Assembly: GCA_963851295.1 (NCBI GenBank)
Contig: CAWKOS010000001.1
Span: 868,001 to 932,000 of the forward strand
DNA from: JAOPZW01 sp963851295
GTDB lineage: Bacteria; Actinomycetota; Thermoleophilia; Solirubrobacterales; Solirubrobacteraceae
Direction of reading: 5' to 3'
DNA: 64,000 nucleotides
Part shown: positions 7,715 to 16,033 of the stretch, in pieces
Layout: every line of letters starts with the position of its first letter
Numbering within the stretch: position 1 is the first letter of the stretch
Program-made: the position numbers and the translations under genes
Notes under the pieces: model-generated
Database searches by the model: none
The model's input: the letters and a program-made list of their open reading frames with translations, nothing else
What the model was told of the DNA's origin: nothing

Positions 7715-9175
7715 TCAGACCGGCGTGAGCCGGTAGCTCCCCGGCTCGATGCGCGCGGTGCGCCGGCGGTACGTCGTGTCCAGCCACGGCCACTGGCTGG
7801 GGTCGTTTCCGTCCTCGTCGACGTACCAGCTCGTGCAGCCCGTGTGCCACACCGTCGCCTGCAGCGCGGCCCGCAGCTCGCGGTCGAAGGCCTCCGCGGT
7901 CTCGCGGCGGACCTCGATCGCCGCGGCCTCGGCGCGGTCGAGCTCCTCGAGCGCGGCGAGGACGTGCGCCATCCCGCACTCGATCGTGTAGATCACCGAG
8001 CCCGCGCCGCCGTTCGTGTTCGGGCCGTAGAGCAGGAACAGGTTGGGGAACCCGGGCACGGTCAGGCCCAGGTAGGCGCGGGCGACGTCGGCCCACTCCT
8101 GCGCGAGCGTGCGCCCGTCCACGCCCGCGATCTCCATCGGCGCCACAAAGGCGTGCGACTTGAAGCCCGTCGCCAGCACGAGGACGTCGGCCGGGCGCTC
8201 GACCCCGTCCTCGGTGCGCACGCCGGTCGGCGTGATCTCGGCGATGCGGTCGGCGACGAGCTCGACGTCGGGACGCGTGAGCGTCGGATACCACTGGTCG
8301 GTGAGCATGATCCGCTTGCACCCGACCTCGTCGCGCGGCGTGACCTTCGCCCGCAGCGCCGGGTCGTCGATCGCCGAGGTGATCTGCCGCCGCGCGACGA
8401 CTCCGAACACGCGCCGCAGCCAGCGCTTGCTCGTCAGCGCCGCGTTGGCCATCTCCATGAAGGCGAAGACCATCGCGCGGTCCAATCGCTGGACGGCGGG
8501 GAAGCGCTCGAACAGCCGCTGCATCCGCCGGGAGTAGGCGAAGTCGAGCTTCGGCAGGGTCCACCCCGGCGAGCGCTGGTAGACGTCGACGTGCCCGGCG
8601 ACCGGTGCGATCGCGGGCACGACCTGGATCGCGCTGCAGCCGGTGCCGACCACGGCGACCCGCTTGCCGGCCAGCTCGACGTCGTGGCGCCACTGCGCGG
8701 TGTGGAAGGCTGGGCCGTCGAAGCTCTCCAGGCCCGCGATCGGCGGGACCGTCGGCAGCGAGAGCTGGCCGCAGGCGGTGAGCAGGACGTCGGCCTCGTG
8801 CGTGCCGGCGCTCGTCTCGATGGTCCATGTCGCCCGCTCGGCATCCCAGCGCGCGCCGAGCACCTCGATGCCCGTGCGGACCCGGTCGAGCACGCCGTAG
8901 CGGCGCGCGACGTCCTCGAGGTAGGCCTGGATCTCGGCCTGCGGCGCGTAGCGGCGCGACCACCGCGGGTTGGGCTCGAAGGAGAACTCGTAGAGGTGCG
9001 ACGGCACGTCGCACGCGGCGCCGGGATAGGTGTTGTGGTGCCAGACGCCGCCGATGCGCTCGCCGCGCTCGAACACCGTGATGTCCTCGTGGCCGGCGCG
9101 GCGCAGCATGACGGCGGCGCCGATGCCGCCGAAGCCGGCGCCGACGATCGCGATACGACGAGGAAGCGGACTCAT
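7715..9175 (-). CDS. Flavin-dependent monooxygenase, Baeyer-Villiger type
   Basis: The 486-residue protein is a class B flavoprotein monooxygenase using FAD and NADPH. Two Rossmann motifs are present: IVGAGFGGIGAA at about residues 9-20 for FAD, and VVGTGCSAIQ near 175 for NADPH. Between them lies the Baeyer-Villiger fingerprint in the form FDGPAFHTAQWRHD (family pattern FxGxxxHxxxW). These enzymes insert oxygen next to ketones or hydroxylate heteroatoms; the natural substrate is unknown. It is 11 bases upstream of the hybrid-like histidine kinase gene, so the two may be cotranscribed. The size is typical. Confidence 0.87.
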   Translation of the reverse strand: MSPLPRRIAIVGAGFGGIGAAVMLRRAGHEDITVFERGERIGGVWHHNTYPGAACDVPSHLYEFSFEPNPRWSRRYAPQAEIQAYLEDVARRYGVLDRVRTGIEVLGARWDAERATWTIETSAGTHEADVLLTACGQLSLPTVPPIAGLESFDGPAFHTAQWRHDVELAGKRVAVVGTGCSAIQVVPAIAPVAGHVDVYQRSPGWTLPKLDFAYSRRMQRLFERFPAVQRLDRAMVFAFMEMANAALTSKRWLRRVFGVVARRQITSAIDDPALRAKVTPRDEVGCKRIMLTDQWYPTLTRPDVELVADRIAEITPTGVRTEDGVERPADVLVLATGFKSHAFVAPMEIAGVDGRTLAQEWADVARAYLGLTVPGFPNLFLLYGPNTNGGAGSVIYTIECGMAHVLAALEELDRAEAAAIEVRRETAEAFDRELRAALQATVWHTGCTSWYVDEDGNDPSQWPWLDTTYRRRTARIEPGSYRLTPV

Positions 9176-9191
9176 CGCCCCACACCCTAAT

Positions 9192-9228
9192 TCGCGCCGG
9201 GGACCCGCGCCGCAGGTCCCCGGCGCGA
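9192..9228 (-). terminator. Strong hairpin after RTX-like gene
   Basis: A perfect 14-bp stem (TCGCGCCGGGGACC and its complement) with a 9-base loop begins 7 bases beyond the stop codon of the secreted RTX-like gene. On the minus strand it is followed by ATTAGGG rather than a T-tract. Position and strength support a transcription terminator. Confidence 0.6.
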
Positions 9229-9235
9229 GCGCGGG

Positions 9236-11020
9236 TCAGTCCTGGATGACGGTGTTGTTGCCGGTGCCGCCGTCGAGGGTGTCGACGCCGGGGCCGCCGA
9301 TGAGGACGTCGTCGTTGGCGCCGCCGCGCAGGGTGTCGGGGCCGTCGCCGCCGATGAGGATGTCCGAGCCGTCGCCGCCGTCGAGGTCGAGCGCGATCGC
9401 GTCGGCCGGCAGCCCCGGCGCCTCCACGACGTCGTCGCCCCCGAGCGCGCGGATCGCCAGGACGTCCTGCGACGCGTCGGCGTGGGCGATGCCCACCCGC
9501 GCGGCGAGGCCGTTCACGGAGGCGCTGCCCGTCGAGCCCGAGACCGTCGCCACGTCGTCGCCGCCAGTGCCGTTGACGACGACCTGGTCGGCGGCGCCGT
9601 CGGCCGCCGCCCCGCCGAGCGTGCCGGCGAGATCGGCGTTCACGGCGGTCAGGTCGGTGCCGGAGAGGTCGTTGACCGTCAGCACGTCGGCCCCGCCGAG
9701 CGCGTTGGTGTCGATGCGCTCGACGTCGTCGAGGTCCATCGTGATGTTCGCGACGTTGCGGAAGAAGCGAACGCGACCGCCGTTGGCCGACACGTCGAAG
9801 GCCTCGGCGACGTTGGCGCCGTTGAAGGTCAACGCGTCGCTGCCGGCCTGGCCCTCGACCGTGTCGCTGCCGTCGCCGGGATCCCAGACGAAGCGATCGT
9901 CGTTGGCGCCCAGGAAGGCCACGTCGTTGCCCTGGTTGCCGTCGATCGTGTCGTTGCCGTCGCCGCCGAGCTGCACGTCGGCGCCGCGGCCGCCGAGCAG
10001 CGTGTCGTCGTCGCCGCCGCCGTCCTGCGTGAGCTTCATGGTGTCGGCGCCGAGGGCGCTCGCGTCGACGCGGTCGTTGCCGCCCAGCGTGTTGACGACC
10101 AGGGCGTCGCGCGTCGCCTCCGCGTGACGGACGTCGACCGTCGCCGCGAGGCCGGTCAGCTCGGCGTGGCCCGCCGCGCCCGCCACCGCGATCGTGTCCG
10201 CGACGTCGGTCGCGTTGACGATCGTCTGGTCGTCGCCGGCGTCGGGCGCCGAGCCGCCCAGCGCGGCCGCCTCGTCGTGTCCGACGCTTCGGACCTTGGT
10301 CGCCCGCAGGTCGTCGACGGTCAGGGCGTCGTTGCCGCCCAGCGAGTTGACCTCGACGCGCTCGATGCGGTCGAAGTCCATCGTGATGTTGCCCACGTCG
10401 CGGGTCAGGCGGGTGCGCGTGCCGTTGGCCGACAGGCGCAGCTTCTCGCTCGCGCCGCTGCCGTTGAAGGCCATCGTGTCGGCGCCCCCGCGGCCGTCGA
10501 CCTTGTCGCTGCCGTCGCCCGGATCCCAGACGAAGCGGTCGTCGCCGCCGCCGAGGTCGGCGAGGTCGTTGCCGCCGTTGCCGTCGACGGTGTCGGTCCC
10601 GCCGCCGCCGCTGAGCTTCTCGGCGCCCGCGCCGCCGCGCAGGTCGTCGTCGCCGCCCTGGCCCTCGATGCGCGTCGGGATCGCGGTCGTGAAGGCGCCG
10701 TTGGCGTCGTCGATGCGCAGCTTGTCGTCCCCGCCCCCGCCCTTGATGCGGATGCGCTTGACCTTCTTGCGCGCGACGACGAGGTCCGCGCTGCCGTTGT
10801 CGCCGACGTCGACGTCGATCTTGCCCGCAGCGCCGGCGTGCAGACGGACCGCCAGCCTGTCGGCCCCGGCGGTGCCCCTGACGAGCAGGGTCCGGCCCTT
10901 CAGCCCGATGACGGGCGCGGCCGCGTCGGCCTGCGACGCGGCGAGTCCGAGCGCGCCGGCGACGAGGCCGGCCGCGAGGGTGGCGCCGACGAGGCGGCGG
11001 GGAGCAGAGTGTGTGTGCAT
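9236..11020 (-). CDS. Large secreted RTX-like calcium-binding protein with internal duplication
   Basis: The 594-residue protein has an N-terminal signal peptide (LVGATLAAGLVAGALGLAAS, cleavage near ADA at about 33) and many RTX-like repeats such as GGDDDLRGGAGAEKLSGGGG and GGDGPDTLRGGANDDVLIGG. Two modules of about 200 residues repeat in tandem; each contains DDRFVWDPGDGSD, then NITMD, then a LGGxDxLTVxDL motif. The family binds Ca2+ outside the cell; no enzymatic domain is visible, so it may be an adhesin or surface-layer protein. It stands alone, with a strong hairpin after its stop. It is a different gene from the short RTX protein at 3.5-4.0 kb. Confidence 0.8.
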   Translation of the reverse strand: MHTHSAPRRLVGATLAAGLVAGALGLAASQADAAAPVIGLKGRTLLVRGTAGADRLAVRLHAGAAGKIDVDVGDNGSADLVVARKKVKRIRIKGGGGDDKLRIDDANGAFTTAIPTRIEGQGGDDDLRGGAGAEKLSGGGGTDTVDGNGGNDLADLGGGDDRFVWDPGDGSDKVDGRGGADTMAFNGSGASEKLRLSANGTRTRLTRDVGNITMDFDRIERVEVNSLGGNDALTVDDLRATKVRSVGHDEAAALGGSAPDAGDDQTIVNATDVADTIAVAGAAGHAELTGLAATVDVRHAEATRDALVVNTLGGNDRVDASALGADTMKLTQDGGGDDDTLLGGRGADVQLGGDGNDTIDGNQGNDVAFLGANDDRFVWDPGDGSDTVEGQAGSDALTFNGANVAEAFDVSANGGRVRFFRNVANITMDLDDVERIDTNALGGADVLTVNDLSGTDLTAVNADLAGTLGGAAADGAADQVVVNGTGGDDVATVSGSTGSASVNGLAARVGIAHADASQDVLAIRALGGDDVVEAPGLPADAIALDLDGGDGSDILIGGDGPDTLRGGANDDVLIGGPGVDTLDGGTGNNTVIQD

Positions 11021-11069
11021 GCCCCGGAAAGACGACGCGTAGGAGCGATTCCTCTCTGTGACATGCGTC

Positions 11070-11111
11070 GCCTAGCCGCGGGCGCCGGCCAGGCCGCGGC
11101 CGACGCCCGCG
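11070..11111. repeat. 42-bp direct repeat copying the 3' end of the zinc permease gene
   Basis: The 42 bases here are identical to 11332-11373, which hold the last codons and stop of the zinc-type permease gene. The two copies are 262 bases apart. This upstream copy is non-coding and looks like a remnant of a partial duplication. The 11021-11333 gap also contains the stem-loop repeat at 11181-11226 and no gene. Confidence 0.8.
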
Positions 11112-11180
11112 GCGGTGCGCGGCCAGGCACCGAGAGCAGCAAGCTCGGACGCCCCGGGGCGCTGCGGGCACACGGCGCGC

Positions 11181-11226
11181 CGAACGTCGGTTTTCCCACG
11201 TCAGCACGGGGCAAGACCGACGTTCG
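11181..11226. repeat. Dispersed stem-loop repeat, copy 1
   Basis: CGAACGTCGGT at 11181-11191 is the exact reverse complement of ACCGACGTTCG at 11216-11226, with a CCC...GGGG pair inside. A closely similar element is present at 54948-54995 with the same arms and a related loop, also in an intergenic space. This is the pattern of a REP-like or transcription-terminating palindromic repeat family. Confidence 0.7.
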
Positions 11227-11333
11227 ACCCCCACATGGCGGCGCGGGCGCCGGGCCCGTCTCCCTCGGTGCCCGCTCGCGAGGCGCCGCAACGCCCAGGG
11301 CTCGATCGCCAGCCACGTCATCACGGACCATGC

Positions 11334-12164
11334 CTAGCCGCGGGCGCCGGCCAGGCCGCGGCCGACGCCCGCGACCAGGTAGGCGACGACGAGCATCCCC
11401 GCGATCGAGGCGCCGGCGGCCGTGCCCGCGTAGTAGGAGAGGTAGAGCCCGGCGGCGCCGGCGGCAACCGCCACCGCGGCGGAGACGGCCATCATCGGCG
11501 CCATCCGCCGCGACACCAGCCGCGCCGCCGACGCGGGCGCGACGAGCACCGCGACGACGAGCAGGTTCCCCAGCCCCTGCACCGCGACGAGCAGTGCGAA
11601 GGCGAGCAGGACCAGCAGTGCCGCGTCGACCGCGAGCGGTCGCACGCCGAGCGCCCGTGCGCTGAGGCGGTCGAAGCCGACGGCGAGCAGCCGGCCGTGC
11701 ATGGTCCGCAGCGCCGCGAGGACGACGACGGCGAGCGCGGCGGCGAGCGCGAGGTCGACGTCCGAGACGCCGAGGATGTCCCCGAAGAGCAGCCCCTGCA
11801 GCCCCGGCGGCGACGATGGCGAGAGCGCGAGCAGCGCCCCGGCGCCGAAGAGCGCCGTGACCACGACGGCGACCGAGGTGTCGCGCCCGATCGACGGAAC
11901 CTGGCCGGCGGCCGCGATCGCCAGCGCGGCGACGAGCAGCCCGATGGCGCCGCCGACGAGCAGCGGCAGGCCGGTCAGCGCCGCGAGCACGAGCCCGGGC
12001 AGCAGCGCGTGGGCCAGCGACTCGGCGCTGTAGGAGAGCTCGTAGAAGACGATCCAGCAGCCCAGCGCCCCGCCGGTGACCCCGAGGAGCACGACCTCGA
12101 GCAGCGCGCGGCGCCCGATCGGGTCGGCCCACGGATCGGTGAGGGCGTGCAGGACCGCGAGCAT
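11334..12164 (-). CDS. znuB: Metal (zinc-type) ABC transporter permease
   Basis: The 276-residue integral membrane protein belongs to the ABC-3 family (ZnuB/MntB/TroC). It has about eight hydrophobic helices, and the characteristic loops YSAESLAHALLPGLVLA and LLFGDILGVSDVD are visible. Its ATG overlaps the stop of the ATPase gene (ATGA). With the ATPase and the upstream permease/binding-protein fusion it forms a metal import system. Zinc is favoured from the upstream Fur-type box and the adjacent Fur-family regulator, but manganese cannot be excluded. This is the second permease of the operon; the first is the N-terminal half of the fusion, so the channel may be a heterodimer. Confidence 0.85.
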   Translation of the reverse strand: MLAVLHALTDPWADPIGRRALLEVVLLGVTGGALGCWIVFYELSYSAESLAHALLPGLVLAALTGLPLLVGGAIGLLVAALAIAAAGQVPSIGRDTSVAVVVTALFGAGALLALSPSSPPGLQGLLFGDILGVSDVDLALAAALAVVVLAALRTMHGRLLAVGFDRLSARALGVRPLAVDAALLVLLAFALLVAVQGLGNLLVVAVLVAPASAARLVSRRMAPMMAVSAAVAVAAGAAGLYLSYYAGTAAGASIAGMLVVAYLVAGVGRGLAGARG

Positions 12165-12916
12165 CAGTGGTGGTGCGGGGGCAGGACGCCGCGCAGCTCG
12201 CCGCCGGGCAGCTCGACGATTTCGCCGCCGTAGGTCGCCTCGAGGACGTCGCGGTCGAGCGTGGCGGCGGGCGGGCCGAAGGCGACCTGGCGGCGGTTGA
12301 GGCACAGCACGGCGTCCCATGCGCGCGCCTGCTCGACGTCGTGCGTGGCGATCATCACGGCGCGCCCCCCGGCGGCGAGCTCGCCGAGCAGCGCCTCGAG
12401 GCTCTCGGTGCTCGGCGCGTCGAGGCCGGTGAAGGGCTCGTCGAGGAGGATCACCGGCGCGTCCTGCACGAGCGCGCGCGCCACGAGCACGCGCTGGCGC
12501 TGCCCGCCGGAGAGGTCGCCGAAGCTCACGGCGGCGAGGTCGTCGAGGCCGACGGCGGCGAGCGCCGCGCGCGCGGCGCGCCGCTGGGCGCGGCCCGGGC
12601 GGTGCCACCACGGGAGCGTCGAGATCGAGCCCATGAGCGCGACGTCGAGCGCGCTGACCGGGAAGTCCAGGCGCGAGCGCTCGGTCTGGGGCACCACGCC
12701 GAAGCGGGCGGGCGCGTCGACGCGCCCCGCGACCGGCGCGAGCTCGCCGAGGAGCACGCGGAAGAGCGTGGTCTTGCCGCCGCCGTTGGGGCCCAGGACG
12801 CCGAGCCGCTCGCCGGCGCGCAGCTCGAAGGAGACGCCGGTGAGCACGGGCGCGCCGCCGTAGCCGGCGGCGAGGCCCTCGGCGCGGACGAGGGTCACAG
12901 CCCCGGGATCGGGCAT
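12164..12916 (-). CDS. znuC: Metal (zinc-type) ABC transporter ATP-binding protein
   Basis: The 250-residue cytoplasmic ATPase has Walker A GPNGGGKTT, Q-loop FGVVPQTERSR, signature LSGGQRQRV, Walker B VILLDEP and the switch His in IATHD. The family powers metal import with ABC-3 permeases. The C-terminus is His-rich (LPPHHH). Two starts are possible: the ATG at 12916, overlapping the upstream gene by 22 bases, or a GTG at 12898 that overlaps its stop (GTGA) and begins VTLVRAEGLAAGYGG. Coupling favours the GTG, the better initiator the ATG. Upstream is the permease/binding-protein fusion, downstream the second permease. Confidence 0.87.
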   Translation of the reverse strand: MPDPGAVTLVRAEGLAAGYGGAPVLTGVSFELRAGERLGVLGPNGGGKTTLFRVLLGELAPVAGRVDAPARFGVVPQTERSRLDFPVSALDVALMGSISTLPWWHRPGRAQRRAARAALAAVGLDDLAAVSFGDLSGGQRQRVLVARALVQDAPVILLDEPFTGLDAPSTESLEALLGELAAGGRAVMIATHDVEQARAWDAVLCLNRRQVAFGPPAATLDRDVLEATYGGEIVELPGGELRGVLPPHHH

Positions 12917-14628
12917 GCCGTGGCTGCGCCGGTGAAGCCGCGCACCATCGCGTCGGCGTTGGCGCGCTCCATGGTCAGATAGGTGGCGCCGCTCGAGCCC
13001 TTGGGGCCGAGCGTGTCGCCGTAGAGCTCGTGGTCGCTCGTCGCTCCCGTCTGGCGCGCGATCGCGTCGGCGAGCTTGGGGTTGATCGAGCTCTCGGGGA
13101 AGACCGCCCGCACGTGCTCGCGGCGGATGAGCCGCGTGAGATCCGCCACGTCGCGCACCGAGGGCTGGGCCTGCGTGGTCTGCGACGGGATCACCGCCCC
13201 GACCACCGTGATCCCGTAGCGATGGGCGAAGTAGCCGAAGGCGTCGTGGTCGGTGACGAGCTTGCGCTCGCCCGCGGGCACGCCGCCCAGGCACGCCGCG
13301 ATCCCGCGGTCCAGCGCACGCAGGCGCGCGAGGTAGGCGGTGGCGTTGCGCGCGTAGACGGCGCGCGCGCCGGGGTTGGCCTTGGTCAGCGCGTCGCGGA
13401 TGACGACGACGGCGGCCTGCGCGTTGCGCGGGTCGTGCCACCAGTGCGGGTCGTGGCGCGAGGCCTCGGGTCCCTCGCTCTCCCCCGGCAGCTCGACGGG
13501 CACGCGCGCGCCGACGTCGACGACCGTCGGGTCCCCGCCGCCCTGCTCGACGACGTCGCCCATCCAGTGGTCGAGCCGGTCGCCGCTCTCGAGGACGAGC
13601 TTGGCGTTGGCGGTCGCCTGCACGTCGCCTGGCCGCGGCTCGTAGTCGTGGGGGTCGGTGTTGGGCTTGAGGAGCTGGACGACCTTGACGCGGTCGCCGC
13701 CGACCTGGCGCGCGAAGTCGCCGAGCTGCGTCGTGGTGGCGACGACCTTGATCTGCCCGGGCCCGGCGGGGCCCGTGTCCGCCCCGCAGCCGGCGAGCAG
13801 GACGGCGCCCGCGACCGCGGCGGCGGGCAGGACGCGGCGCGCCGCGACGAGCGCGAAGACCCCGCCGGCGAGGACGGCGATCGCCGGCCCGGGGGGAGCG
13901 TTGAGCTCGACCGACAGCCACAGCCCCGCGACGCCCTCGACGGCCACGAGCGCGACGGTGGCGAGCTGCCACGTGTGCATCCGTGTGCACACCAGGCGCG
14001 TGGTGGCGGCGGGGACGACGAGTAGCGCGGTGGCGAGCAGGGCTCCGAGCGTCGAGAGGGCGGCGACCCCGACGAGCGCCACCAGCGCCAGGAGCACGAT
14101 GTCGGGCGCCGCCGAGCGGGCGCCGAGGGCGCGGGCGCTCGTCGGGTCGAAGCCGGCGACCAGCCAGCGCTGCTCGAGCAGCAGGCCGCCCGCGAGCACC
14201 GCGACGGCCGCGACGGCGGCGAAGGCCCAATCGCCCGCGTCGACGAGCAGCAGGCTGCCGAAGAGCAGCGTCTCGACGCTGCTCGCCGAGTGGAAGACGT
14301 CGCTGGCGAGGATGACCCCGAGCGCCAGCGCCCCGACGAGGACGAGCGCGGTCAGCGAGTCGTAGCGGTCGCGCGCGCCCTCGCGGCGCGCCAGCAGCCC
14401 GACCGCGAGCGCGACGAGCGCCGCCGTCGCCCCGGCGCCGAGCACCGCCGCGAAGCCGAGCCCGTCGGCGAGCACGAGCCCAGGGAAGGCCGCGGTGCCC
14501 ACCGCGTGCGCGTAGAAGGCCAGGCCGCGCAGGACGATCCAGGTGCCGATCAGCCCGCCCGCGACGGCGAGGATCAGGACCTCGACGACGCCGTGCTGGA
14601 CGAACGGGAGCTGGAAGGGCTCGAGCAT
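12895..14628 (-). CDS. Fused metal ABC permease and zinc-binding lipoprotein (ZnuB-ZnuA fusion)
   Basis: This 577-residue protein joins two normally separate parts. Residues 1-270 are an ABC-3 family permease with YAHAVGTAAFPGLVLADGLG and FGSLLLVDAGD. Residues 290-577 are a ZnuA-type solute-binding domain with metal-site regions DPHDYEPRPGD, RHDPHWWHDP, VTDHDAFGYFAHRYGI and FPESSINPK. At the junction, AVAGAVLLAGC looks like a lipoprotein signal with a lipobox Cys at about residue 281; no ATG or GTG is present there to restart translation. After Lsp cleavage the binding domain could be released as a lipoprotein, or stay tethered. A putative Zur box lies 23 bases upstream of the start. Confidence 0.85.
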   Translation of the reverse strand: MLEPFQLPFVQHGVVEVLILAVAGGLIGTWIVLRGLAFYAHAVGTAAFPGLVLADGLGFAAVLGAGATAALVALAVGLLARREGARDRYDSLTALVLVGALALGVILASDVFHSASSVETLLFGSLLLVDAGDWAFAAVAAVAVLAGGLLLEQRWLVAGFDPTSARALGARSAAPDIVLLALVALVGVAALSTLGALLATALLVVPAATTRLVCTRMHTWQLATVALVAVEGVAGLWLSVELNAPPGPAIAVLAGGVFALVAARRVLPAAAVAGAVLLAGCGADTGPAGPGQIKVVATTTQLGDFARQVGGDRVKVVQLLKPNTDPHDYEPRPGDVQATANAKLVLESGDRLDHWMGDVVEQGGGDPTVVDVGARVPVELPGESEGPEASRHDPHWWHDPRNAQAAVVVIRDALTKANPGARAVYARNATAYLARLRALDRGIAACLGGVPAGERKLVTDHDAFGYFAHRYGITVVGAVIPSQTTQAQPSVRDVADLTRLIRREHVRAVFPESSINPKLADAIARQTGATSDHELYGDTLGPKGSSGATYLTMERANADAMVRGFTGAATACPIPGL

Positions 14629-14647
14629 CGGCCCGCCAGCTTACTGG

Positions 14648-14666
14648 AATGAGAACCGTTCTCGTT
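14648..14666. promoter_or_regulatory. Putative Zur/Fur box, copy 2
   Basis: The perfect inverted repeat GAGAAC-C-GTTCTC at 14651-14663, extended to AAT...GTT at the edges, lies between the divergent zinc transporter operon (start 14628) and the YibE/F gene (start 14708). It is identical over 13 bases to the site upstream of the Fur-family gene at 5544-5556. It could control both divergent genes. Confidence 0.65.
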
Positions 14667-14707
14667 AGCAGGAGTCGCGTGATCCCTCCCGAACGCCGGA
14701 GGCGGCC

Positions 14708-16021
14708 ATGGTCGGAGACGACGGACGCCGTGACCTCGACGCGCTCGAGGTGATCGATCCCGACGAGTGGAACGCCCCACACGACGGCATCGAGCGTGCG
14801 CGCGCAAAGCGACGCGCCGAGCGCGATCGCGCGCGTGCCGAGCGGCCGCCGTCGCGCTCGACGGGCCTGCTGGCGAGCGCCTCGGGGCGGCTGCTCGCCG
14901 GCACCGCGTCCGCGCTCGCGCTGCTGACCGTCATCGGCCTCGTCGCGCTGTGGCCGGGCGGCGGCCCGCGGGCCGAAACGCAGACGGCCTTCGGCGGGCG
15001 GACGCTGGGCGCCCACGTCTTCGCGACCGAGACCGTGCGCTGCCCGGGCCCGACGGCCCAGCGCTGCCGGCGGTTGGTGGTCACCCTCGACGAGGGCCCC
15101 GACAGCGGGCGCCGCACCACCGTCGACCTCGGCCCCGTCGGCGTCACGCCGTCGCTCGCCCGCGGCGACGGCGTCCGCGTCCAGCGCTCGGACCCGGGTG
15201 CGGATTCGCGCTATGCCTTCGCCGACGTCGACCGCAGAGGACCGATCCTCTGGCTGGCCGTCGCCCTGGCGATCCTCGCCGTGCTCGTGGCCCGCTGGCG
15301 GGGGCTGCTGGCGCTGCTCGGCGTGGGACTCAGCCTCGCCTTCGTGGTGACCTTCCTCGTCCCGGCCATCCTCGCGGGCTCGGATCCGGTGCTCGTGTCG
15401 CTCGTCGCCGCGCTGGCCGTGATGTTCGTGACGCTCCTGCTCACCTACGGCGTCGGACCTCAGAGCCTGGCGGCCGCGCTCGGCATCGGGTCGAGCCTGC
15501 TGCTGGCGGCGCTCGTGGGCCACGCGATGGTCGGCGACGCCCACCTCGACGGGCGCACAGGCGAGCTCGGGCAGTTCCTCGCGCTCGGCGCCCAGGGCAT
15601 CTCGCTGCAGGGCATCGTCCTCGCGGGCATGGTCATCGGGGCCCTCGGCGTGCTCACGGACATGGCGGTCTCGCAGGCCTCGGCGGTCACCGCGCTGCGC
15701 GAGGCCAACCCCGGGCTCGGCCCGCGCGCCCTGTACCGCGGCGCCTTCGCCGTCGGGCGCGACCACCTCGCGGCGACGATCCACACGCTCGTCCTCGCCT
15801 ACGTCGGCGCGTCCCTGCCGCTGCTGCTCGTGCTGCGCGACGCGCACGTGGGGGCGGCCGACGCCCTCAACGGTCAGATCGTCGCCGAGCCCGTCGTCGC
15901 CACGCTCGTCGGCGCGGTCGCGCTCGTCGCCGCGGTGCCGATCACGACCGCCCTCGCGGCCGTCCTCGTCGCGCGCGTGCCGCCGGCCGCGCTCGAGGGC
16001 CACCACGGCCACGCGCACTGA
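14708..16021 (+). CDS. YibE/F family membrane protein with His-rich tail
   Basis: The 437-residue protein has a charged cytoplasmic N-terminus, a TM segment near 60-80, an extracytoplasmic domain with two Cys (RCPGPTAQRCRR), and then a hydrophobic block of about seven helices matching YibE/F proteins (ALGIGSSLLLAALVGHAMVG and GALGVLTDMAVSQASAV). YibE/F proteins have no firmly known activity. Here the C-terminus EGHHGHAH and the divergent placement from a zinc ABC transporter, with a shared Zur-like site, suggest a metal-linked role. This is inference. A small CxxC protein gene follows 12 bases downstream. Confidence 0.82.
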   Translation: MVGDDGRRDLDALEVIDPDEWNAPHDGIERARAKRRAERDRARAERPPSRSTGLLASASGRLLAGTASALALLTVIGLVALWPGGGPRAETQTAFGGRTLGAHVFATETVRCPGPTAQRCRRLVVTLDEGPDSGRRTTVDLGPVGVTPSLARGDGVRVQRSDPGADSRYAFADVDRRGPILWLAVALAILAVLVARWRGLLALLGVGLSLAFVVTFLVPAILAGSDPVLVSLVAALAVMFVTLLLTYGVGPQSLAAALGIGSSLLLAALVGHAMVGDAHLDGRTGELGQFLALGAQGISLQGIVLAGMVIGALGVLTDMAVSQASAVTALREANPGLGPRALYRGAFAVGRDHLAATIHTLVLAYVGASLPLLLVLRDAHVGAADALNGQIVAEPVVATLVGAVALVAAVPITTALAAVLVARVPPAALEGHHGHAH

Positions 16022-16033
16022 GATACTCGACCG

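Noticed and set aside
6273..11324. Single 1683-codon minus-strand frame
   Set aside because: Only its last third (from 7703) is a real gene; the rest passes out of frame through the monooxygenase and RTX-like genes and gives low-complexity Arg-rich sequence.
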